The notes under the pieces: model-generated
What the model saw: only the letters and a program-made list of their open reading frames with translations
Databases searched by the model: none
Told to the model about the DNA's origin: nothing
Origin: Labedella phragmitis
GTDB lineage: Bacteria; Actinomycetota; Actinomycetes; Actinomycetales; Microbacteriaceae
DNA: 64,000 nucleotides
NCBI RefSeq assembly: GCF_004078635.1
Contig: NZ_RZNB01000001.1
Span: forward strand, 124,001 to 188,000
Direction: 5' to 3'
Shown here: positions 7,541 to 14,481 of the stretch, piece by piece
Layout of the letters: each line of letters starts with the position of its first letter
How positions within the stretch are numbered: position 1 is the stretch's first letter
Translations under genes and position numbers: made by a program

Positions 7541-8497
7541 ATGCGCGGCTTCTACCCCGAGATCGAACCGTACGTCTCCGGCATGCTCGACGTCGGCGAC
7601 GGCCAACAGCTCTACTGGGAGGAGTCGGGCAACCCGGACGGCAAGCCCGTCGTCTTCCTCCATGGCGGACCCGGTGGCGGCACGAACGCCAACCAGCGGC
7701 GCGTCTTCGACCCCGCGAAGTACCGCATCGTGCTCTTCGACCAGCGCGGCTGCGGCCGCAGCACGCCGCACGCGAGCGAGAACCCCGATCTCTCCGCGAA
7801 CACCACGTGGCACTCGGTCGTCGACATCGAGCGACTGCGCGAGGCGCGCGGCATCGACAGGTGGCAGGTGTTCGGCGGGTCGTGGGGCAGCGCCCTCGCC
7901 CTCGCGTACGCCGAGACGCACCCCGAGCGCGTGACCGAGATCGTCCTGCGCGGCATCTTCACGCTCCGTCAGAGTGAGATCGACTGGTTCTACGAGGGCG
8001 GTGCGGGAGCGATCCTCCCCGAGCGGTGGGAGGGCTTCCTCGCGCCCGTCCCGGAGAACGAGCGACGCTCCCTCATCTCCGCCTACCACCGGCTGCTCAA
8101 CCACCCGGATCCCGCGATCCACGGGCCGGCCGCCGTGGCCTGGTCGGGCTGGGAGGCCGCGGCCATCACGCTCATCCCGCGCGACGACCTCATCGACACG
8201 TTCACCGAGCCCGCCTACGCGCTCGCGTTCGCACGCATCGAGAACCACTACTTCGTGAACAAGGGCTGGTTCGAACCGGAACAGCTGATCCGCGATGCGC
8301 CGAAGCTCCGCGACATCCCGGGCGTCATCATCCAGGGCCGCTACGACCTCTGCACCCCGGCATTCACCGCGTGGGACCTGCACCGCGCGTGGCCCGAGGC
8401 CGAGCTGCACATGATTCCGGATGCCGGTCACGCCTTCGACGAGCCGGGCATCCTCGACGCCCTCGTCACCGCGACGGACGGCTTCGCCGACCGCTAG
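7541..8497 (+). CDS. pip: Proline iminopeptidase (prolyl aminopeptidase)
   Basis: This 318-residue alpha/beta hydrolase carries all signatures of prolyl aminopeptidase, which releases N-terminal proline from peptides in the cytosol. The oxyanion segment HGGPGGG is at residues 41-47, FDQRGCGRS at 66-74, and the nucleophile S114 lies in GGSWGS. The acid D is in the GRYDLCTP segment and the His in DAGHAFDEPG near the C-terminus. Length is standard for the family. The start is leaderless: TAGGCT at 7529-7534 is six bases before the ATG. It stands alone between the bacteriocin locus and a repeat element. Confidence 0.93.
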   Translation: MRGFYPEIEPYVSGMLDVGDGQQLYWEESGNPDGKPVVFLHGGPGGGTNANQRRVFDPAKYRIVLFDQRGCGRSTPHASENPDLSANTTWHSVVDIERLREARGIDRWQVFGGSWGSALALAYAETHPERVTEIVLRGIFTLRQSEIDWFYEGGAGAILPERWEGFLAPVPENERRSLISAYHRLLNHPDPAIHGPAAVAWSGWEAAAITLIPRDDLIDTFTEPAYALAFARIENHYFVNKGWFEPEQLIRDAPKLRDIPGVIIQGRYDLCTPAFTAWDLHRAWPEAELHMIPDAGHAFDEPGILDALVTATDGFADR

Positions 8498-8524
8498 TCG
8501 CGACCGGAGTCGTCCGCGAGGCGC

Positions 8525-8580
8525 TTGGACGGGCTCAGCGGCCGGGAGGGCTCACGCTCCCTGAGCCTGTCGAAGGGCGC
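8525..8580. repeat. Dispersed palindromic element, copy 1 (degenerate)
   Basis: The left arm (GGACGGGCTCAGCGGCC) and right arm (CCTGAGCCTGTCGAAGGG) are inverted versions of the element core TTCGACAAGCTCAG seen at four other places in the window. It lies in the gap between convergent pip and the lipoprotein gene. Confidence 0.65.
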
Positions 8581-8598
8581 CGTCAGAACACGGAGCGG

Positions 8599-9114
8599 TC
8601 AGACGGGGTCCAGCGCCAGGTCGTCGAGCGCCACGACCTCGCCCCGGCCGTCACCGAGGTCCGTGGGACCGACGGGACACTCGACCGGCTCCCGGGAGAA
8701 CGACTGCCGGTAGGGGTCGATCACATACGAGGCACACACATAGGCGTGAGACGCGTCCGGGAAGAGGTTCCCACCCGGACGCGTCAACGCAGACACGAAG
8801 ACGTCGACGGTGAGGACGTCGTCCCCCACGTCGTGCGCGAACGGGTGCGGAGCTGTGGTCGCGGCGGCGAAGTCGGCCGCGAGCACCGGATTTCCGATGC
8901 CCGTCGCCGGATCGAGCTGGTACCAGAGGGAGTCGGGGCTCGGGCGGCTCCACATGATCCGTTCGAGACGGGCCTCGAACGCATGGAGACGGGTGCTGAT
9001 CTTCTCGATCGCGGTCGGCTCGGTGGCGCCGTCGAGCGAACATCCAGCGAGGCCGAGGGAGGCGAGAACCACGGCCGCCGAGGCAGCCGCGATGGGGCGA
9101 CGTTTCCGCTTCAT
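8599..9114 (-). CDS. Putative secreted lipoprotein
   Basis: A 171-residue protein with a classic lipoprotein signal: basic KRKRR, a hydrophobic core, and the lipobox LAGC, placing the lipidated cysteine at residue 25. The mature part has no family I recognise. It contains a two-cysteine C-terminal half (AYVCASYVIDPY and REPVECPVG), which may form a disulfide outside the cell. The start at 9114 is chosen because it begins the signal peptide, and TAGGCT on the minus strand (9122-9127) lies seven bases upstream, which suggests a leaderless transcript. It converges on pip across a repeat element. Confidence 0.75.
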   Translation of the reverse strand: MKRKRRPIAAASAAVVLASLGLAGCSLDGATEPTAIEKISTRLHAFEARLERIMWSRPSPDSLWYQLDPATGIGNPVLAADFAAATTAPHPFAHDVGDDVLTVDVFVSALTRPGGNLFPDASHAYVCASYVIDPYRQSFSREPVECPVGPTDLGDGRGEVVALDDLALDPV

Positions 9115-9237
9115 TCGATTCAGCCTACGAGGAACCCCGTCCTCGACGACAATTCCCGTATCGCCCGATCCGACCTGGCAGACGTCGGCGGTGCCCGAGG
9201 GGCCCCGGTTCCGGCCCGGGCCCCTCGCGTCGCTCCG

Positions 9238-9375
9238 TCCCTCGGCGTCGAAGGGATGACGCTCGTCGTGTTCCACGCGGAACGCGGGTCGGCGGATGCG
9301 GAGAAGCTCGCGCTCCTCGCCTCGGCGGGCCTGCCGACAGTGGCACCGCGGGCGGAGACCGGCGTGCGGGCCTGA
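9238..9375 (+). pseudogene. C-terminal remnant of an XRE/MmyB-type regulator
   Basis: The open frame here encodes MTLVVFHAERGSADAEKLALL, which closely parallels the end of the regulator at 1770-2618 (MRIVVYTADPGSASAEKLDLL) and the typical VVYTAEPGS(P/A)SAE ending of that family. No helix-turn-helix or central ligand domain precedes it; the region upstream is non-coding or degraded. The stop codon TGA at 9373-9375 overlaps the beginning of a dispersed repeat half. This is a scrap of a deleted regulator gene. Confidence 0.6.
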
Positions 9376-9390
9376 GCCTGTCGAAGGGGA
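9371..9390. repeat. Dispersed palindromic element, single half (copy 2)
   Basis: CCTGAGCCTGTCGAAGGGGA is one arm of the recurring element and has no partner arm nearby. It directly follows, and overlaps, the stop codon of the regulator remnant, so element insertion or recombination may have marked the deletion edge. Confidence 0.6.
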
Positions 9391-9415
9391 TCACTCGGGA
9401 CGGTGACGAATCCGA

Positions 9416-9595
9416 TTACGGCCGGCATTCCTCCCGCGGAACGGGCGGCCGCTCGTGCGACGAGATCATCGGCCCAACGCTCTTGCCGCCCAGCGCCGCG
9501 AGGACGGCGAGCACCACCGTGATGCTGCGGCCGACAGCACGAGCGGTGAGGCGCAGCACCCGCCACACCACCGGCTTCCACTCACGCGATCCCAT
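9416..9595 (-). CDS. Small single-pass membrane protein
   Basis: A 59-residue open frame starting at ATG 9595. It has a basic N-terminus (REWKPVVWRVLRLTARAVGR), one hydrophobic segment (SITVVLAVLAALGG, about residues 25-40) and a polar tail with EERP/PREE-type residues. It is the only sensible coding frame in this stretch and shows GC-rich third positions. No Shine-Dalgarno is visible; CATCAT six bases upstream could be a weak -10 box. It is divergent from the methyltransferase gene at 9668. Function unknown. Confidence 0.5.
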   Translation of the reverse strand: MGSREWKPVVWRVLRLTARAVGRSITVVLAVLAALGGKSVGPMISSHERPPVPREECRP

Positions 9596-9667
9596 GTCCG
9601 AATGATGCGCGACGCCGCTCCTCTCCACAAGAGGTCGGCGCGGTCGGGACGCTCCTAGACTCGCCTC

Positions 9668-10082
9668 ATGACCCCGTCCGCTCTCGGCCGCGCCATCGAT
9701 CGCGCGCGGATCGACGAGCAGTGCCGCGTAACCGACCGGCTCGGTGCCCGGCACGGTCGCCTCTACTTCGCCGCGCAGGCCGTGATGGGGCTCGTGTGGT
9801 GGATCGGCGTCTTCACCGTGCCGCTCGTTCGCGAGCTCGTCATCGCGGGACCGTATCGCTTCGTCCGCAATCCGATGGCGGTAGCGGGCATCGCCCAGGG
9901 CGCGGCCGTCGGCCTGATCCTCGGTTCCTGGCTCGTGGTCGTCTACGCGGTCGCGGGGTCGTTCGTTTGGAACGAGCTCGTGCCCCATCGAGGAGGCGGA
10001 CCTGAAGGAGCGCTTCGGCGAAGAGTACGAGGCGTACCGGGACCGCGTGGCGTGCTGGGTGCCGCGCTTCCCGACGGCGTGA
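9668..10082 (+). pseudogene. Isoprenylcysteine carboxyl methyltransferase-like protein, frameshifted
   Basis: The first ~105 residues include membrane segments and GPYRFVRNPMAVAGI, the hallmark GPY.xxRxPm of the ICMT/PEMT methyltransferase group, where S-adenosylmethionine binds. After NELVP the frame is lost; in the next frame the expected ending continues as IEEADLKERFGEEYEAYRDR and VACWVPRFPTA, then TGA at 10080-10082. Removing one C from CCCC at 9983-9986 restores a 137-residue protein. So there is a single-base insertion in a homopolymer run, either a true mutation or a sequencing error. The unshifted frame would run on to 10105. The start is leaderless (TAGACT at 9656-9661). Confidence 0.75.
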
Positions 10083-10101
10083 GACGGGTTCCGCGAATCG
10101 C

Positions 10102-10133
10102 TTGACCCTGGAGCGCGCTCCAGGTTGCAGGAT
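10102..10133 (+). promoter_or_regulatory. MerR-type promoter with spacer palindrome
   Basis: TTGACC at 10102-10107 and CAGGAT at 10128-10133 are separated by 20 bases, the over-long spacing typical of MerR-controlled promoters. The spacer is filled by the perfect palindrome CCTGGAGCGCGCTCCAGG (10107-10124), where a MerR-family dimer would sit and twist the DNA. No merR-like gene is adjacent. The nearest gene downstream is the DUF2200 protein at 10269; an in-frame ATG at 10140, six bases after the -10 box, would add an unconvincing 43-residue extension. Confidence 0.6.
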
Positions 10134-10268
10134 GAGGTCATGAATGATCTCCGACGGCCCGAGACGGGCGACGATCGACGCGCCCCACCTGTCTCACTGA
10201 ACTCTCGCTCCACCCCTCACGCGCTACCGTTGACCCACCCAAACCCCCAGCCACGGAAGGGATCAGCC

Positions 10269-10622
10269 ATGGCACGACACCGCATCTTCGGCACCCCCTT
10301 CGCCGCCATCTACCCGCACTACATCGCGAAGGCGGAGCGCAAGGGCCACACGGCGGAGGAGATCGACCGCGTCATCTCGTGGCTCACCGGCTACGACGAG
10401 ACGGGCCTCAAGCGGACCCTCGCCGACGAGACCTCGCTCGAGGACTTCTTCGCGCAGGCCCCCGAGCCGAACCCCAACGCGAGCCTCATCACGGGAACGA
10501 TCTGCGGCGTGCGCGTGCAGGAGATCGAGGACCCCCTCATGCAGAAGATCCGTTACATGGACCTCCTCGTCGACGAGGTCGCGCGAGGGAAGAAGATGAC
10601 GTCGATCCTGCGAGGGTCGTAA
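10269..10622 (+). CDS. DUF2200 family protein
   Basis: A 117-residue protein that matches the DUF2200 pattern throughout: an N-terminal FxxxYPHYIAKAERKG.T segment, the DRVISWLTGYDETGL motif, and a C-terminal IRYMDLLVDEVARGKKM. The biochemical role of the family is not known. The ATG at 10269 is preferred because GGAAGGG lies about seven bases upstream and the family begins here; the frame is open further upstream to the MerR-type promoter. It is followed by the 34-bp palindrome and the Fic gene on the same strand. Confidence 0.85.
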   Translation: MARHRIFGTPFAAIYPHYIAKAERKGHTAEEIDRVISWLTGYDETGLKRTLADETSLEDFFAQAPEPNPNASLITGTICGVRVQEIEDPLMQKIRYMDLLVDEVARGKKMTSILRGS

Positions 10623-10640
10623 GCCTGCTTACCGAATGTC

Positions 10641-10674
10641 CTTATCCAAGCTTTCTCGAGAAAGCTTGGATAAG
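10641..10674. promoter_or_regulatory. 34-bp perfect palindrome, probable fic operator
   Basis: Two 17-base arms, CTTATCCAAGCTTTCTC and its exact complement, meet without a spacer. The right end (TAAGGT at 10671-10676) looks like a -10 box six bases before the GTG start of the Fic gene, so a bound dimer would block the promoter. A terminator is less likely because no T-run follows. The Fic protein's own C-terminal winged-helix region is the natural candidate binder. Confidence 0.65.
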
Positions 10675-10682
10675 GTGTTGAC

Positions 10683-11900
10683 GTGAACAAGGAAACCGAT
10701 GCCCCAGGCAGCGGCGATAGTTGGCCCGTCACTCGGCATGAGCCACTCCCCTGGACTCGTTCCGGCGATGAGGTCGGCTCGCGCCGTCGCTTGAGGGCGG
10801 CAGCGGGCTCCTACCAGGCGGCGGTACCTCCCTTCATTCGCGATCTCGACGTGAAACTTCCGGCCGAGCTGGTCGCCGCATCGGAGGACGCCAGCCGGGA
10901 GCTGACGCGCTTCGACACGGAAGCGGGCACCCTCGCGGCTCCGTTCGCGTCGATCCTGCTTCGCACGGAGAGCGCATCGAGTTCGGAGGTGGAGAACCTG
11001 ACATCGAGCGCGAAGCAGGTCGCGCTCGCCCAGATCGGCGACTCGACCTCACAGAACGCGCGGTTGGTTGTCGGCAACGTGGCCGCGATGGAGGCGGCGA
11101 TCGCCCTAGCGGACGACCTTGATACGGACGCCGTCCTCGCGATGCACCGCGCGCTGCTCGAGAAGTCGGCACCTGACATCGTCGGTCACTGGCGCGAGGA
11201 GCAGGTGTGGGTCGGCGGTGGCTCCGTGTCACCGCACAACGCGACGTTCGTCCCGCCACACCAGGATCGCGTCCCTGCCCTGATGGACGACGTCATGGCG
11301 TTTGCGCGTCGCACCGACCTTCCAGCGATGGCCCAACTCGCCATCGCGCATGCCCAGTTCGAGACGATCCACCCGTTTCCCGACGGCAACGGCCGAACCG
11401 GGCGAGCGCTCGTGCAGGCGATGCTGCGTGCCGGAGGGGTGACGAAGAACGTGACCGTCCCCGTGTCGGCCGGGCTGCTCGGCGACACCGAGGGCTACTT
11501 CCGCGCGCTGACCGCCTACCGCGACGGCGACGTCCGCCCGATCGTCGAGGCGATGTCCGAAGCGTCCTTTGACGCCATCCGTAACGGCCGGATCCTCGAG
11601 AAGGACATCACCGAGATCGCGGCGCGCTGGGACTCGAACGTTCGGGCGCGCAGCCACTCCTCGGTGCACCGCCTCAAGAACCTGCTACTGCGCCAGCCTG
11701 TCGTGACCATCAAGCTCGTCGAATCGGAGCTCGGCGTCAGTAATCCGGCGGCGGACGATTCCGTGCAGAAGCTCGTGGACGCCGGTGTGCTGACCCAGGC
11801 GACAGCGGGCCGGCGCAACCGGCACTGGCAGGCCGATGAGGTGCTCGCTGCGCTCGATGCCTTCGGGGCGCGAGCGCGGCGGAAGCGGGCGGGAAGCTGA
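10683..11900 (+). CDS. Fic-domain protein with N-terminal inhibitory motif and C-terminal HTH
   Basis: A 405-residue Fic enzyme. The catalytic motif HPFPDGNGRTGR is complete (residues 230-241), so it should transfer AMP or a related group to a target hydroxyl. SSEVEN at 100-105 fits the (S/T)xxxE(G/N) inhibitory helix, placed N-terminal to the core as in class II Fic proteins that restrain themselves. Residues about 310-400 form a winged-helix-like DNA-binding region (VVTIKLVESELGVSNPAADDSVQKLVDAGVL in shape, with a turn at ELGVSNPA). The start is GTG. The 34-bp palindrome ending nine bases upstream suggests autoregulation. Targets cannot be read from sequence. Confidence 0.9.
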   Translation: MNKETDAPGSGDSWPVTRHEPLPWTRSGDEVGSRRRLRAAAGSYQAAVPPFIRDLDVKLPAELVAASEDASRELTRFDTEAGTLAAPFASILLRTESASSSEVENLTSSAKQVALAQIGDSTSQNARLVVGNVAAMEAAIALADDLDTDAVLAMHRALLEKSAPDIVGHWREEQVWVGGGSVSPHNATFVPPHQDRVPALMDDVMAFARRTDLPAMAQLAIAHAQFETIHPFPDGNGRTGRALVQAMLRAGGVTKNVTVPVSAGLLGDTEGYFRALTAYRDGDVRPIVEAMSEASFDAIRNGRILEKDITEIAARWDSNVRARSHSSVHRLKNLLLRQPVVTIKLVESELGVSNPAADDSVQKLVDAGVLTQATAGRRNRHWQADEVLAALDAFGARARRKRAGS

Positions 11901-11962
11901 GGCAGGTCGAGAAGGACGTCTCGCTGGCGTCCGCTCATCGCCGTCGTTTGCGCCCTCGGCCG

Positions 11963-12850
11963 TCACTGAGTCGGCGTCGGGCTGGTGGGCGGTGTGGCGG
12001 GCAGCGGTACTGAGTTCGTCAGGTCGAGGATCGCTCCGGATCCGTAGAGGACCGAGATCGCGCTGACGACGACCACCACGAAGAAGCGCACTCCACCGGA
12101 GCGACTGAACGCCGCGGCACGGTTCAGAACGAAGGGTCTGCGTGGTCGTCCGTCGCTGCAGGCGAGGAACGCGAACCAGTCGAGGAGGCTCACCCACAGG
12201 AGCAGTATCAGCGACAGGAGGAGGAGTGCGCCGCCGGCCAGGGCCGCGAGGTACAGGAACATCTCGGGACCGGGACGGTCCGAGCTCGCCGTCAGCGTGT
12301 CCATGGCGTCGGCGAACCACGTTCCCAAGCCACGAGAGGAGTCGATCACCTCGAGTCGCTCGTGCGCTTCGCGGAGCGTGAAGCTCCCCAGACGAGCGTT
12401 GAGGATGCCTTCCCACGTCATCCAGGTCGCGATGCCGGCCAGCAGAGCTGACAGCAGCGTCCAGGTCGCCCCGCGCGGCCAGCCGACGAGTCGACGAGTC
12501 CACACGGTCGCCAAGACGAGGCCCGCGAGCAGCCCGAGCAGAGCACCGACGGAGATGGCGCGGATCCACTCGTAGTACATCGCGAAAGCGATCCCGACAA
12601 CCACCGAGCCGACAAGCACGCCGACGATCCAGAGGGCCACGTCCGAGTTGTCGTCATTCGTCGACTGCTTGGTCTGCTGCACCTCGGTGCGCTGCTCGAC
12701 GATGTGATGCTCGATCTGCACGACGGTGATACTCGTGCCGGGGCTCGCCGAGTGACGGGCTGCCGACCCGGCCCCGCTCACGGCGAGTTGAACGCCGAGG
12801 ACGATCAGTCCGGCGATTGTGGCAGCGAGAATCTCAAGCCAGAAGTCCAC
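11963..12850 (-). CDS. Multi-pass membrane protein of unknown function
   Basis: A 295-residue protein starting at GTG 12850, with GAAGGAG seven bases upstream. Hydrophobic segments are visible at about residues 5-25, 72-95, 100-118, 128-147, 205-235 and 258-275. Between the first and second lies a polar, Gln/Thr-rich stretch (IEHHIVEQRTEVQQTKQSTN) that may be extracellular. It ends in a Pro/Thr-rich tail (PATPPTSPTPTQ). I recognise no family. It is convergent with the Fic gene and shows somewhat lower GC than the core genes, so it may be part of an acquired stretch with the small membrane genes up to 13957. Confidence 0.6.
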   Translation of the reverse strand: MDFWLEILAATIAGLIVLGVQLAVSGAGSAARHSASPGTSITVVQIEHHIVEQRTEVQQTKQSTNDDNSDVALWIVGVLVGSVVVGIAFAMYYEWIRAISVGALLGLLAGLVLATVWTRRLVGWPRGATWTLLSALLAGIATWMTWEGILNARLGSFTLREAHERLEVIDSSRGLGTWFADAMDTLTASSDRPGPEMFLYLAALAGGALLLLSLILLLWVSLLDWFAFLACSDGRPRRPFVLNRAAAFSRSGGVRFFVVVVVSAISVLYGSGAILDLTNSVPLPATPPTSPTPTQ

Positions 12851-13138
12851 CGCGATGCTCCTTCACGTCCGTGGTCGGGACCGCCAGGCTAGCGAGGAGC
12901 GCCGACACCACGCGACGATCCAATACCTCTTTGGTCCCCCCTCGGTGCTCGTCAATGGCCGACTCCTTCCTCCCCGCTCAAGGGAGTATTCCGACGCGGA
13001 CGAGTCGACCCTGCCTGACCTCCGGAAGTCCTCAACGGCTCGAAGAAGTCGCGTCGTCGCCGCCGAGTTAAGCTCTCGCCGACACCGAACACGACGACGA
13101 AAAAGGCAGAGCGCCCCAACCAACGATGCGATCACGCC
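12851..13138. other. Gap without a convincing gene
   Basis: About 290 bases between the multi-pass membrane gene and the 29-residue peptide. A minus-strand frame of 90 codons (12863-13135, GTG start) is open but Arg-rich and lacks a ribosome binding site, so I do not call it. No promoter or repeat was recognised. Confidence 0.4.
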
Positions 13139-13228
13139 TCAGTGGGTCACGAAGATTCCGGTCAAGACGAGGGCGACGGCTGTCACGATCGCCACGGCGA
13201 GATTGCCGCGGCGGAGGGAATCCGTCAT
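13139..13228 (-). CDS. 29-residue single-helix membrane peptide
   Basis: A very short open frame, MTDSLRRGNLAVAIVTAVAL followed by VLTGIFVTH, that consists of a basic N-terminus and one membrane helix. Its ATG overlaps the TGA of the upstream gene (13225-13228) as ATGA, the usual sign of translational coupling in this window. It would be the third member of a row of small membrane proteins transcribed from the promoter at 13966-13993. Function unknown; coding status rests on the overlap and its plausible helix. Confidence 0.5.
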   Translation of the reverse strand: MTDSLRRGNLAVAIVTAVALVLTGIFVTH

Positions 13229-13623
13229 GCGCGCCTCCGAGCGGCCTCGGGCTGAGCATCTCGGGCCGAGTCAGTCGCCCGATCCCGCTCGTCCAACTCT
13301 GCCGCCGCACGCACTGCGCCTTCGCGAACGGCGACGAGCAAAACCTTCCGCCACAACGGCTCGCTCACGAGGAGGGGACTGGCTCTGAGTTCGACCATCG
13401 TCACCAGGATCGCCGTGACACCGATCGTCGTGACGTAGAGGGGCGCCGCGAACACGGCGTCCGTCATGCGCGTCGATGCGACCGCGATGAACACGATCGT
13501 GACGAGCACGGTCGTCAGCCAGGCCCGGATCCCTCGCTCCGCAGCAACGAGACCCATCGCCACGGCGAGCACGAAAGACAGCACATACGCGCCGACGGGC
13601 GACGATACGAACTCGCTGATCAT
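13225..13623 (-). CDS. Small membrane protein, unknown
   Basis: A 132-residue protein with hydrophobic segments at about residues 11-28, 34-50 and 60-78 (VLSFVLAVAMGLVAA, TTVLVTIVFIAVAS, LYVTTIGVTAILVTMV), then a charged cytoplasmic tail rich in Arg, Asp and Ala (ELDERDRATDSARDAQPEAA). No family recognised. It follows the 102-residue membrane gene by 25 bases, with GGAG nine bases before its ATG, and its stop overlaps the start of the 29-residue peptide. The three are likely one transcript. Confidence 0.6.
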   Translation of the reverse strand: MISEFVSSPVGAYVLSFVLAVAMGLVAAERGIRAWLTTVLVTIVFIAVASTRMTDAVFAAPLYVTTIGVTAILVTMVELRASPLLVSEPLWRKVLLVAVREGAVRAAAELDERDRATDSARDAQPEAARRRA

Positions 13624-13648
13624 CGTCGACTCGCTCCATTGCTTCTCC

Positions 13649-13957
13649 TCAGCTGAACGAAGAGATCATGAAGATGCCGATCACCACCGATACGACTGCC
13701 GCAATCAGCGAGATTCGCCGGAAGAGTCGAAACCGGGTGCCGTGCACCTTCAGGATCCACACGACGCTGCCGAAGAGCAGCGCCGCAATGAGGAACGGAA
13801 CGCCGAGCGGAGCGTTGAGGCTCCGGGCGATCCATCCCGCTGCGTCTGCCGGGGGGAATCTCACGCAGGTGATGGCCACACCCAGGCTGAAGAGCAGTAC
13901 CGCCGCAACTAGTTGAAGGCTGGACGGGCGCTGCTTCCCGGCATCGGAATGATTCAT
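13649..13957 (-). CDS. Small membrane protein, unknown
   Basis: A 102-residue protein with hydrophobic segments at about 16-32 (LQLVAAVLLFSLGVAIT), 53-70 (LGVPFLIAALLFGSVVW) and 82-100 (ISLIAAVVSVVIGIFMIS). No family recognised. ATG 13957 was chosen over an upstream start because a strong promoter lies immediately before it. It heads the probable three-gene operon running to 13139. Confidence 0.6.
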   Translation of the reverse strand: MNHSDAGKQRPSSLQLVAAVLLFSLGVAITCVRFPPADAAGWIARSLNAPLGVPFLIAALLFGSVVWILKVHGTRFRLFRRISLIAAVVSVVIGIFMISSFS

Positions 13958-13965
13958 TAAGTCAC

Positions 13966-13993
13966 CGTATAGGTACTTTGATGAAAGCGTCAA
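13966..13993 (-). promoter_or_regulatory. Promoter of the small membrane protein operon
   Basis: Reading leftwards, TTGACG (13993-13988), 16 bases, then TATACG (13971-13966). The -10 box ends eight bases before ATG 13957, so the leader is absent or very short. This is among the best sigma-70-like matches in the window. Confidence 0.6.
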
Positions 13994-14094
13994 CAACGCA
14001 TCCGCGGGCGATCAACCCGGCACCTGAAGGCCCCGCCGTCGACGTCGCCTCGTCGGCAGTGACTCAACGAAGACCCGCTGCTATATTGCATTGC

Positions 14095-14481
14095 ATGACA
14101 CCTCCGTCCGACGTCTCCGCGCAACTGCGCAAGGGCGTCGCGGAGTACTGCATCCTCGGACTCCTGTCGCGGGAGCCGATGTACGGCTGGCAGCTCTCGG
14201 AGACGCTCGTGCACTCGGGGCTCATCGCGAGCATCGGCACCCTCTACCCGGTGCTGTCGCGGCTGCGTGAACGGGGGCTCGTCACCTCGTTCGAGGAGGC
14301 GACGGGCGCCGGCCCCGTCCGCAAGTACTACCGACTGACCACCGCCGGCGAGGAGCTGCTCGCCGACTTCCGCGACCAGTGGCCGGCGTTCTCCCTCACG
14401 GTCGGCGCCCTCATCCGCGGCGAAGCGCCCGACGACTTCACGACCGACCCACCGCTCGAAGGGACGACCCCCGATGCCTGA
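14095..14481 (+). CDS. PadR-family transcriptional regulator
   Basis: A 128-residue PadR-like winged-helix repressor: YCILGLLSREPMYGWQLSETL, then IGTLYPVLSRLRERGLV and the wing segment GPVRKYYRLTTAGEELL, all matching the family. PadR proteins of this type commonly repress a gene they overlap. TATATT at 14082-14087 is seven bases before the ATG, so the transcript is probably leaderless; TATATTGCATTGCA around the start may be its own binding site. The stop overlaps the next start by eight bases, coupling it to the membrane protein. Confidence 0.88.
   Translation: MTPPSDVSAQLRKGVAEYCILGLLSREPMYGWQLSETLVHSGLIASIGTLYPVLSRLRERGLVTSFEEATGAGPVRKYYRLTTAGEELLADFRDQWPAFSLTVGALIRGEAPDDFTTDPPLEGTTPDA

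Noticed and set aside
10140-10268. N-terminal extension of the DUF2200 protein from the MerR-type promoter
   Set aside because: The added 43 residues are Pro/Arg-rich and unlike the family; the internal ATG at 10269 has a good ribosome site.
10641-10674. 34-bp palindrome as terminator of the DUF2200 gene
   Set aside because: No T-run follows, and its right end overlaps the -10 region of the Fic gene, which fits an operator better.
12863-13135. 90-codon minus-strand frame after the 29-residue peptide
   Set aside because: Arg/Ser-rich, no ribosome site, no domain, and codon pattern unlike the neighbours.
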